A stretch of 12,378 nt of DNA, from NCBI GenBank assembly GCA_024640385.1, contig JAHEFC010000071.1, positions 1-12,378 on the forward strand, given 5' to 3'. Below the pieces are notes generated by a model that saw nothing but the letters and a program-made list of their open reading frames with translations, had not been told where the DNA came from and ran no database searches. This DNA comes from Sphingobacteriales bacterium. GTDB lineage: Bacteria; Bacteroidota; Bacteroidia; Chitinophagales; Chitinophagaceae. The translations under genes and the position numbers were made by a program. Positions 1-6,427 of the stretch are shown in pieces (the first letter of the stretch is position 1; the number at the start of each line of letters is the position of its first letter).

Positions 1-410
<410 letters not shown>

Positions 411-458
411 TTTAAGAGTATGATGGACCGGCGAAAAGATGTATAATTTCAGGGAGAT

Positions 459-1706
459 ATGAGTAATAAAACCAGGAGTAAACATTTTTATCTCATCCTG
501 ATACTGGGCTTGCTTTCAGCCATTGGACCATTTTCGATTGATATGTACCTGCCCGCATTCCCAGACATTGCAAAAGGCCTGGATACTACAATTGCAAAGG
601 TGATGCTCTCCCTGTCCAGTTTCTTTATTGGCATCTCAGCAGGGCAATTGATCTATGGGCCCATGATGGAGCGATATGGCCGAAAAAAACCTTTGTATGC
701 CGGATTGACTATCTATCTCCTGGCATCTGTTGGATGTGTCATGGCCTCTTCGGTGGACGCATTGATCATTTTCAGGTTGCTGCAGGCTTTAGGTGGCTGT
801 GCCGGTATGGTGGCTGCCAGGGCCATGGTGAGGGATCTGTTTGAAGTTAAAGAGAATGCAAAGGTTTTTTCCCTGTTGATGCTGGTAGTGGCGGTGTCGC
901 CGATCATCGCACCTACCCTGGGTGGATATGTCACAGCAATTTTTGGCTGGCGTTATGTATTCGTCATGCTGATTATTGTTGCACTCATCATACTTGCAGG
1001 AGTTTATTTTCTGCTGCCAGAAAGCCGGATGCCAAATCCTGCATTTTCGCTCCGGCCTATACCCATATTCCGGAATTTCATAGATATCATCAGACATTCA
1101 CAATTTTATACCTATGCTCTGACGGGCGCGATTTCTGCCGCCGGCCTATACGCATATATCAGTGGATCGCCTCATGTATTTATCGAAATATTTAAGGTAA
1201 GTGAACAACAATACGGATGGATATTTGCACTGATCGCAATGGGCCTGATAGGGGCCAGCCAGATCAATACGGTATTATTGAAAAATTATGCGAGCGAACA
1301 GATCATTAAGATCGCACTGAGAACCCAGGTTATTATCGGTATTATTCTGGCAGGGATCACCTACCTGGGATGGGGTGACCTGTTTGTCACGATCTTCCTC
1401 ATCTTCCTTTTTTTATGCTGCCAGGGTTTCATCTTCCCCAATTCTTCAGCGCTTTCATTAGCGCCATTTGGCCATAATGCAGGCAGTGCCTCAGCTTTGC
1501 TGGGCGCCATTCAAATGTTTATCGGGGCCGGCGCATCAGCCCTGGTCAGCTTTCTGCAAAACTATTTCTCACCTATGGCTGCGGTCATGGCTTTTTGTAC
1601 CATGAGTGCATTATCCGTATTCACTTTAGGGCGGAAGATCATCGTTCAGCGGGCCACAGCAGAAGCTGTGGAAGAAGAAGATGTGGAGATGATCAGCACA
1701 CTCTAA
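459..1706 (+). CDS. Bcr/CflA family multidrug efflux MFS transporter
   Basis: A 415-residue inner-membrane proton-driven drug exporter of the major facilitator superfamily, drug/H+ antiporter class with 12 helices. Helix 1 carries the Bcr/CflA signature (SIDMYLPAFPDI, residues ~27-38). The loop between helices 2 and 3 holds the MFS motif A variant GPMMERYGRKKPL. Helix 4 has FRLLQALGGCAGMVAARAMV, and motif C-like sequence VSPIIAPTLGGYV follows in helix 5. Length is normal for the family (~400). The ATG at 459 follows AGGGAG (451-456) by only two bases, closer than an ideal Shine-Dalgarno. The C-terminus is an acidic tail (EAVEEEDVE). It may be co-transcribed with the aldo/keto reductase 48 nt upstream. 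Known members export bicyclomycin, chloramphenicol or sulfonamides; the substrate here is unknown. Confidence 0.93.
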   Translation: MSNKTRSKHFYLILILGLLSAIGPFSIDMYLPAFPDIAKGLDTTIAKVMLSLSSFFIGISAGQLIYGPMMERYGRKKPLYAGLTIYLLASVGCVMASSVDALIIFRLLQALGGCAGMVAARAMVRDLFEVKENAKVFSLLMLVVAVSPIIAPTLGGYVTAIFGWRYVFVMLIIVALIILAGVYFLLPESRMPNPAFSLRPIPIFRNFIDIIRHSQFYTYALTGAISAAGLYAYISGSPHVFIEIFKVSEQQYGWIFALIAMGLIGASQINTVLLKNYASEQIIKIALRTQVIIGIILAGITYLGWGDLFVTIFLIFLFLCCQGFIFPNSSALSLAPFGHNAGSASALLGAIQMFIGAGASALVSFLQNYFSPMAAVMAFCTMSALSVFTLGRKIIVQRATAEAVEEEDVEMISTL

Positions 1707-1712
1707 GCGTCC

Positions 1713-1916
1713 ATGCTGACCTGGCTGCAGGCTAAGAAGCCATGGATCGTACCCATTCCCGGTACTACAAAACTGGCGCACCTGCAGGAAAACCTGGCAA
1801 CGGCCGACTTGGTGTTCACTGCAGGGGAAATACAGGAACTTGACAACGCAATATCTAAGATCACGATATTTGGAGACAGATATACCGGCGAGGAACAGAA
1901 ACGCGTAGAAAAATAA
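1713..1916 (+). pseudogene. Remnant of a second aldo/keto reductase (C-terminal ~67 residues only)
   Basis: The translation [20 protein letters not shown] and the helix after it match the C-terminal fifth of an aldo/keto reductase, and align with the C-terminus of the reductase at the window start (both share [12 protein letters not shown] and end in a G-x-RY segment). The rest of the barrel, including the catalytic Asp/Tyr/Lys/His residues, is missing. Similarity begins about 7 nt after the exporter's stop codon (TAA 1704-1706) and in the same frame as that gene. The two reductase tails differ at many residues, so this is a diverged paralogue and not a recent duplicate. The ATG at 1713 sits by chance at the break; a functional 67-residue product is unlikely. 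I infer that a deletion or insertion event joined the exporter to the reductase tail. Confidence 0.8.
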
Positions 1917-1923
1917 ATTGACA

Positions 1924-2364
1924 ATGAATTCGTATACACCATCTTCTCCCAGGGGTCGTTTTTTCAGCGGGCTTTTACATCGTTCATGCCTGCTTCTAAT
2001 AGTTGCAGTAATTTTATTACTGTTCTCAAGTGGAACTGCAATGGCACAGGAAAAAACGAAAATGGTGAGGCTGGCAAAACTGGTGATCGACCCAGCACAG
2101 CTGGACAGTTATAAAGCGGCATTGAAAGAAGAGATCGAGACATCTGTCCACGTTGAGCCGGGCGTGCTGACTTTATACGCGGTGGCTGAAAAAAATAATC
2201 CTACCCATATTACTATCCTTGAAATATATGCTGATGCAGAAGCTTATAAAGCGCATGTGCAGACGCCCCATTTTTTGAAATATAAGGAGCTAACCAAAGA
2301 GATGGTAAAGTCGCTCGAACTGGTTGAAGCCGATCCCCTGGTGCCCGGGATAAAGATCAAGTGA
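1924..2364 (+). CDS. Exported ABM-domain protein (putative quinol monooxygenase family)
   Basis: A 146-residue protein with an N-terminal signal segment (basic start, hydrophobic core at ~22-38, likely cleavage after AMA at ~39-41) followed by an antibiotic-biosynthesis-monooxygenase (ABM) ferredoxin-like domain at ~47-138. Family features are the opening strand VRLAKLVIDP, the EPGVLTLYAV strand, ILEIYADAEAYKAH and TPHFLKYKELT, as in YgiN-type proteins. Such proteins are small dimers that oxidise quinols or aromatic rings without a bound cofactor, but many members have no proven activity. I chose ATG 1924 over an in-frame TTG at 1918. It starts 7 nt after the reductase remnant and may share its transcript. 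An exported version is less usual than the cytoplasmic form; the location before an exported molybdenum hydroxylase suggests a shared extracytoplasmic redox role (inference). Confidence 0.85.
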   Translation: MNSYTPSSPRGRFFSGLLHRSCLLLIVAVILLLFSSGTAMAQEKTKMVRLAKLVIDPAQLDSYKAALKEEIETSVHVEPGVLTLYAVAEKNNPTHITILEIYADAEAYKAHVQTPHFLKYKELTKEMVKSLELVEADPLVPGIKIK

Positions 2365-2478
2365 GCAGGTTCCCACAGGTCCATTTCCTGTTTGACAAGA
2401 ACGGTTTTTTGTTTGTTTTTCGTAATTGTTTGGAGAAGGATAATTCATAACTTGAAATAATACTTTACACCTATCATT

Positions 2479-2943
2479 ATGGCAATATTCAATCTTACCA
2501 TCAACGGAAAAAAGCAACAGGTGGATGTTGATCCCGCAACGCCTATGCTTTGGGTATTGCGTGAACATCTGGACCTTGTTGGCACCAAGTACGGCTGCGG
2601 CATTGCACAGTGCGGAGCATGTACTATTCATCTCGGCGACATCGCGATGCGTTCCTGCCTCTTACCTGTTTCCCAGGTTGGGAACCAGCCCATCACTACT
2701 ATTGAGGGGCTATCAGAAAAAGGCGACCACCCCGTGCAAAAAGCCTGGCTGGAACAGGATGTGGCCCAATGCGGTTACTGCCAGACGGGGCAGATCATGA
2801 ATGCGGCCGCATTGTTAAAACAGAATCCGAATCCTACGGATGAGGAGATCGAGTTGGCCATGAATGGCAATATCTGCAGATGTGGTACCTATCTCAGGAT
2901 CAAAGCAGCAGTTAAATCTGCTGCCAAAGCTTCATCACACTAA
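2479..2943 (+). CDS. 2Fe-2S subunit of a molybdenum hydroxylase (IorA-like)
   Basis: A 154-residue small subunit of a xanthine oxidase-family enzyme, nearest in layout to isoquinoline 1-oxidoreductase alpha subunit. The N-terminal plant-type ferredoxin domain has cluster ligands Cys40, Cys45, Cys48 (in [14 protein letters not shown]) and Cys60. The C-terminal helical domain has Cys98 and Cys101 (QCGYCQTGQ) and Cys133 and Cys135 (NICRCGTY), which bind the second 2Fe-2S cluster nearest the molybdenum. All eight ligands are present and the length is typical. It passes electrons from the molybdenum centre to an outside acceptor. There is no signal peptide; in known systems this subunit is exported as a folded complex with its Tat-tagged partner. 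The large subunit starts 11 nt downstream, so the two form an operon. No FAD subunit is encoded beside it. Confidence 0.93.
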   Translation: MAIFNLTINGKKQQVDVDPATPMLWVLREHLDLVGTKYGCGIAQCGACTIHLGDIAMRSCLLPVSQVGNQPITTIEGLSEKGDHPVQKAWLEQDVAQCGYCQTGQIMNAAALLKQNPNPTDEEIELAMNGNICRCGTYLRIKAAVKSAAKASSH

Positions 2944-2954
2944 AATTTCCACTA

Positions 2955-5213
2955 ATGTCACAGGTAAAAACAACGATAAACAGAAGGTCATTCCTGAAAG
3001 TTTCTGCACTGGCCGGTGGTGGTATGATGATCAGTTTCAGCTGGTTGGCAGGATGTACACCCACCCCCGAAGAAGTATTGACCATGCCCAAAGAATGGTT
3101 TGAGCTGAACAGTTATGTCAAGATCGGCGAGAATGGAACGGTCACGCTGATGTCACCCAATCCTGAATTTGGATCGAATGTCAAAACTTCCATGCCCATG
3201 ATGTTGGCTGAAGAGCTGGATATAGACTGGAAAAAAGTAATAGTAGAACAAGCCGATTTCTATCCTGAACGTTTTAATCGCCAGTTCACGGGAGGTAGCC
3301 AGGGCATTCGCCAGGGATGGAAGCCACTCCGTACCGCAGGTGCTACTGCCCGGCAGATGCTGGTGAATGCAGCCGCTGCAACCTGGAATGTTCCGGCCAA
3401 TGAGATCACTACCGAAGCAGGAACACTGCATCATAAGGCGAGTGGAAAAAAAGCAGGCTATGGCGAAATGGCTTCCAAAGCAGCGAAACTGTCCGTACCC
3501 AAAGAGGTGACATTAAAGGAGGTCAAGGATTTCAAGATCGTAGGCAATTCCAAAAAGAATGTGGAAGGTCTGAATATTGTAACCGGCAAACCTTTGTTTG
3601 GAATAGATTATAAGCAAGAAGGCATGCTGATCGCCATGATCGTACATCCTCCTGCTTTTGGGTTGAAATTAAAATCTGTAGATGATGCCGCTGCGAAGTC
3701 TATGCCGGGCATCAAGGATATATTCACGATCAAAACCTTGCCAGACGATTATGAGAGGAGTGCATTCGATACTGCTGCCTTCACTGAGTTAGTGGTTGTA
3801 GTTGGAAATACCACCTGGGAAGTGATGAACGCCAAAAAAGCGTTAAAGGTAGAATGGGAAGAAATTTCGGATAGCACGATGGTAGTGAATGGATGGGGTG
3901 GAAAAGAAACTGTCAAGATCCCAAAAGGATTGGAAAGTACGTCTGTGCACAAAGCCAAAATGGCTGAATGGGCCAGTAAGCCGGGAAAGATCTTAAGAAA
4001 AGATGGAGATCCGGAAGCCATGTTTAAAAAGGCTGCCAAGGTGCTTGAGCGGACATATACAGCTCCTTACCTGGCACATAACACCATGGAGCCTGTCAAC
4101 AGTTTTGCCCATGTTATGGCTGATAAAGCTGAGATCTATGGTCCTACCCAGGCCCCTGAATTTGTCAGGAACACGCTGACTGCACGCCTTGGATTGCCAA
4201 AAGAAAAGATCCATATCAAATTGGCCAGGATGGGAGGAGGATTTGGCCTCAGAGCCTATGGGCATCATATGGTAGAAGCAGCAGTCATCTCTCAAAAATT
4301 GAATGCTCCTGTCAAATTGGTTTATTCAAGGGAGGATGATATGACATATGGCATCTATCGTCCTACCTACAGTGCAACATACCGTGCTGCATTGGATGAG
4401 AATAATAACCTGCTTGCATTTCATGTAAAGGCCGGTGGAATTCCGGAAACGCCTGCTCATGCCAACCGTTTTCCTGCAGGAGCTATAGATCATTACCTGG
4501 CAGAAGGCTGGGAGATCGAATCGAATATCACTATTGGTGCATTTCGTGCTCCGCGGTCCAATTTTATTGCAGGTGCCGAGCAGTCGTTCCTGGATGAACT
4601 GGCTGAAACCATGGGTAAAGATCCGATTGAATTCAGGCTGGAATTATTGAACCGGGCCAAAACAAATCCGGTGGGGAAAGACAATGACTATGAGCCTGCC
4701 CGGTATGCAGGTGTATTGGAATTGGTAAGGGAGAAATCCAAATGGACAGAGGCCCAGTCCAATGTACACCGCGGAGTATCTGCCTATTTCTGCCATAACT
4801 CATACGTTGCTGAAGTGCTCGATATCGTGATACAGAACAATAAGCCTGTGGTTCAGAAAGTATATGCAGCGGTAGACTGCGGCGTTGTGGTGAATCCGGA
4901 TGCTGCAGCCAACATGGGCGAGGGCGCCATTGTGGATGGTATCGGTAATGCGCTGTATGGCGAACTGTCTTTCGAGAACGGCGTACCTGATAAGAATAAT
5001 TTTGACAAATACCGGATGATCAGGCACAGTGAGGCACCCAAGTCTATTGAAGTGCATTTTGTGAAAAATGATATCGACCCCACCGGTTTGGGTGAACCCT
5101 TGTTCCCGCCGATTTTTGCCGCTGTGGCCAATGCGCTTTACAAAGCAACCGGGAAACGGTCCTATACACAACCTTATATCAAGGACCTGAATATGTCTTC
5201 GTTCAAGATGTAA
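2955..5213 (+). CDS. Molybdopterin-binding large subunit of a molybdenum hydroxylase (IorB-like), Tat lipoprotein
   Basis: A 752-residue large subunit of the xanthine dehydrogenase/aldehyde oxidase family, two-subunit isoquinoline-oxidoreductase type. It hydroxylates an aldehyde or N-heteroaromatic substrate using water as the oxygen source; the substrate here is unknown. Residues 9-15 (NRRSFLK) are a twin-arginine signal, and LAGC at 31-34 is a lipobox, so the enzyme is probably exported folded and lipid-anchored outside the inner membrane. Cofactor-binding motifs include YGPTQAPEFVR, MGGGFGLRAYGHH (from Met426) and FRAPRSNFIAGAEQSFLDE. The catalytic Glu of the family is at about 714 in GLGEPLFPP. 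Length is normal. It follows the 2Fe-2S subunit by 11 nt and ends just before a strong terminator. Assembly would need molybdenum cofactor genes, which are not in the window. Confidence 0.93.
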   Translation: MSQVKTTINRRSFLKVSALAGGGMMISFSWLAGCTPTPEEVLTMPKEWFELNSYVKIGENGTVTLMSPNPEFGSNVKTSMPMMLAEELDIDWKKVIVEQADFYPERFNRQFTGGSQGIRQGWKPLRTAGATARQMLVNAAAATWNVPANEITTEAGTLHHKASGKKAGYGEMASKAAKLSVPKEVTLKEVKDFKIVGNSKKNVEGLNIVTGKPLFGIDYKQEGMLIAMIVHPPAFGLKLKSVDDAAAKSMPGIKDIFTIKTLPDDYERSAFDTAAFTELVVVVGNTTWEVMNAKKALKVEWEEISDSTMVVNGWGGKETVKIPKGLESTSVHKAKMAEWASKPGKILRKDGDPEAMFKKAAKVLERTYTAPYLAHNTMEPVNSFAHVMADKAEIYGPTQAPEFVRNTLTARLGLPKEKIHIKLARMGGGFGLRAYGHHMVEAAVISQKLNAPVKLVYSREDDMTYGIYRPTYSATYRAALDENNNLLAFHVKAGGIPETPAHANRFPAGAIDHYLAEGWEIESNITIGAFRAPRSNFIAGAEQSFLDELAETMGKDPIEFRLELLNRAKTNPVGKDNDYEPARYAGVLELVREKSKWTEAQSNVHRGVSAYFCHNSYVAEVLDIVIQNNKPVVQKVYAAVDCGVVVNPDAAANMGEGAIVDGIGNALYGELSFENGVPDKNNFDKYRMIRHSEAPKSIEVHFVKNDIDPTGLGEPLFPPIFAAVANALYKATGKRSYTQPYIKDLNMSSFKM

Positions 5214-5236
5214 GCCTAAATAAACTGTTGTGAATG

Positions 5237-5275
5237 TTGCCGGCGGTTGAAAAAACCGTCGGCAATTTCATTTAT
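5237..5275 (+). terminator. Rho-independent-type terminator after the molybdenum hydroxylase operon
   Basis: A 12-bp stem (TTGCCGGCGGTT at 5237-5248 with AACCGTCGGCAA at 5254-5265, one G-T wobble) closes a 5-nt loop and is followed by TTTCATTTATT. It lies 24 nt past the large-subunit stop and fits the end of the + strand operon. Confidence 0.82.
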
Positions 5276-5278
5276 TGC

Positions 5279-5294
5279 CATGACTAAAGTCATG
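5279..5294. repeat. Short perfect inverted repeat CATGAC-TAAA-GTCATG
   Basis: Two 6-bp perfect arms are separated by 4 bases, just downstream of the terminator. It could be a protein-binding site or chance; there is no T-tract to make it a terminator. Confidence 0.3.
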
Positions 5295-5431
5295 AAATAC
5301 CAGCTCCCCCAACAATAGTTGCTGAATCTACAGCAAGGGTTAATGAGCGCCGGAACAAGATCAATGGACTGAAGATGATCTATGAACCTAAATATCTGAG
5401 GTTCTTCCAGGCGCGGTTCGAGCAATTATAG
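5288..5431 (+). pseudogene. Possible gene remnant: open stretch of 47 codons without a start
   Basis: The frame after TAA at 5285-5287 stays open to TAG at 5429-5431 and has no usable start before the internal Met of KMIYEPKYLRFF. The translation is rich in charged and aromatic residues (VNERRNKINGLKMIYEPKY, then RFFQARFEQL) and reads like the C-terminal helix of a real protein, but I do not recognise a family. Its stop overlaps the stop of the convergent DUF4345 gene by 3 nt. It may be a decayed gene end or a chance open frame. The rest of the 5214-5425 gap holds only the terminator and the small inverted repeat. Confidence 0.25.
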
Positions 5432-5866
5432 TTTCCGCGCAGGCTTCAAATGTTGCTGAAACTGAACCCTGTTTCTTTTATTCAACTGGAACAGGATCAT
5501 CGCGATGAGAAAGAAAACGAGTTCGATCTTCATCCATTGATTTCCAAATGCGCCCAGCTGTCCTTCATTAAGCAAGGTGATGATCCTGCAGGCAGCGTAA
5601 GAGCCCCACAAGATGCCCAGCAGGCCAAGGCTCTCCTGCAGATTCTTTCGCACGGTATAGATCAGCGCTGCACATAAAGTGAGGCCAACACCGCCATACA
5701 CACCTCTTATGGAGCTATAGGCATCATTGTTGGGAAGATTGACCTGCACCAGGTCCATGACCATTTGCGGGTTGAACAGGGCCATGATGCTCACTGATGA
5801 AATGCTTAGTACCGATAACCCAATAAAACTTTTCGATGCTGAACGGACAGTAAATAACTTTTTCAT
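5426..5866 (-). CDS. DUF4345 family four-helix membrane protein
   Basis: A 146-residue inner-membrane protein. Four hydrophobic segments can be seen, at about residues 12-32, 55-76, 82-102 and 115-133. The pattern of a first helix ending in ALFNP, a loop leading to SSIRGVYGGVGL, a third helix (LLGILWGSYAACRI) and a final helix (KIELVFFLIAMILF) followed by basic residues matches DUF4345 proteins, whose role is unknown. An in-frame TTG lies 21 nt upstream at 5887, but the ATG at 5866-5864 (MKKLF) gives the better start. It lies 83 nt downstream of the cupredoxin gene on the same strand, so shared transcription is possible. Nothing in it suggests an enzyme. Confidence 0.8.
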   Translation of the reverse strand: MKKLFTVRSASKSFIGLSVLSISSVSIMALFNPQMVMDLVQVNLPNNDAYSSIRGVYGGVGLTLCAALIYTVRKNLQESLGLLGILWGSYAACRIITLLNEGQLGAFGNQWMKIELVFFLIAMILFQLNKRNRVQFQQHLKPARKL

Positions 5867-5949
5867 TTTGCTGATTTTAGGATACAAAACTTCCCAAAAT
5901 CAACAGGATGAATGTTGGTGAATACCAAGTTTTTGTTGATCTGCGGATC

Positions 5950-6327
5950 CTATTTGATGATCACGGATGCGCTCATAGCAGCATGAAAGGTGCAATGGTA
6001 TGCATAGGTGCCTGCTGTGGCAAAGGTTCTGGTGTACTTGCCTCCGGGAGCAATACTGCCACTGTCAAAACTATTGTCATCTGCAGTAACGGTATGTGCT
6101 ACATTATCATTGTTAGTCCAGGTGATGGTTGCGCCTGCTGTTGATGTTATGGGAGCGGGCGAAAATGACATACTGGTAATACTTACTGCATTTGAGGTAA
6201 CCGGGGGATCAGGGGTTGATGCCGAACCGCTGTCGGATTTGGAACAGGAAACGAGGAATACTGTGATCAGGAACAGCAGACCGAGGGTGCGGCCAACGAT
6301 CTTTTTGGAAATTAGATTATTAGTCAT
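5950..6327 (-). CDS. Cupredoxin (plastocyanin-like) lipoprotein
   Basis: A 125-residue exported blue-copper protein. A hydrophobic signal at ~11-27 ends in a lipobox with Cys28 (FLVSC), then comes a Ser/Asp/Pro linker (~29-45) and a cupredoxin beta-barrel (~46-125). All four type-1 copper ligands are visible: His78 in NVAHTV, and Cys112, His115 and Met118 in YHCTFHAAM. Such proteins carry electrons or bind copper on the outer face of the membrane. An upstream in-frame ATG at 6354 would add nine residues without improving the signal, so I chose the ATG at 6327. It could accept electrons from periplasmic enzymes such as the molybdenum hydroxylase in this window, but that is only inference. Upstream lies the histidine kinase on the same strand, about 100 nt away. 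Confidence 0.9.
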   Translation of the reverse strand: MTNNLISKKIVGRTLGLLFLITVFLVSCSKSDSGSASTPDPPVTSNAVSITSMSFSPAPITSTAGATITWTNNDNVAHTVTADDNSFDSGSIAPGGKYTRTFATAGTYAYHCTFHAAMSASVIIK

Positions 6328-6344
6328 GATTGGAGGATTGATTT

Positions 6345-6360
6345 CCGGTTTCATTACCGG
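6345..6360. repeat. Inverted repeat CCGGT-TTCATT-ACCGG upstream of the cupredoxin gene
   Basis: Perfect 5-bp arms with a 6-nt centre lie 18 nt before the chosen cupredoxin start, over the alternative ATG. It could be an operator or a leader hairpin; a third ATCCGG-like copy is not seen, so evidence is weak. Confidence 0.3.
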
Positions 6361-6427
6361 ATATTAACTCAGATGATCAAAATGCTGAATGAGTTGGTAG
6401 GGAAAAATAAATTCCGGGTATTGGAAC

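Noticed and set aside
713..1097. Two minus-strand open frames inside the exporter gene
   Set aside because: Both are antisense to a well-conserved MFS gene, have no family features and no plausible leader.
2429..2454. TTTG then TAACTTG as a promoter for the molybdenum hydroxylase operon
   Set aside because: The spacer is 15 nt, shorter than the ~19-21 nt of the Bacteroidota consensus, and the second element is imperfect.
3749..4295. Minus-strand open frames of ~96-100 codons inside the molybdopterin subunit gene
   Set aside because: The + strand protein is continuous and conserved here; the antisense translations show no domain.
5216..5425. Minus-strand 69-codon frame downstream of the DUF4345 gene
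   Set aside because: It runs through the terminator hairpin and the palindrome and has no recognisable sequence; treated as chance.
5950..6367. + strand frames of 78-119 codons opposite the cupredoxin gene
   Set aside because: The minus-strand product has a lipoprotein signal and four copper ligands; the opposite frames have neither start signals nor a family.
6400..6427. Possible terminator after the kinase gene (minus strand TTCC/GGAA then T-rich)
   Set aside because: The stem is only 4 bp with a 7-nt loop, too weak to support.
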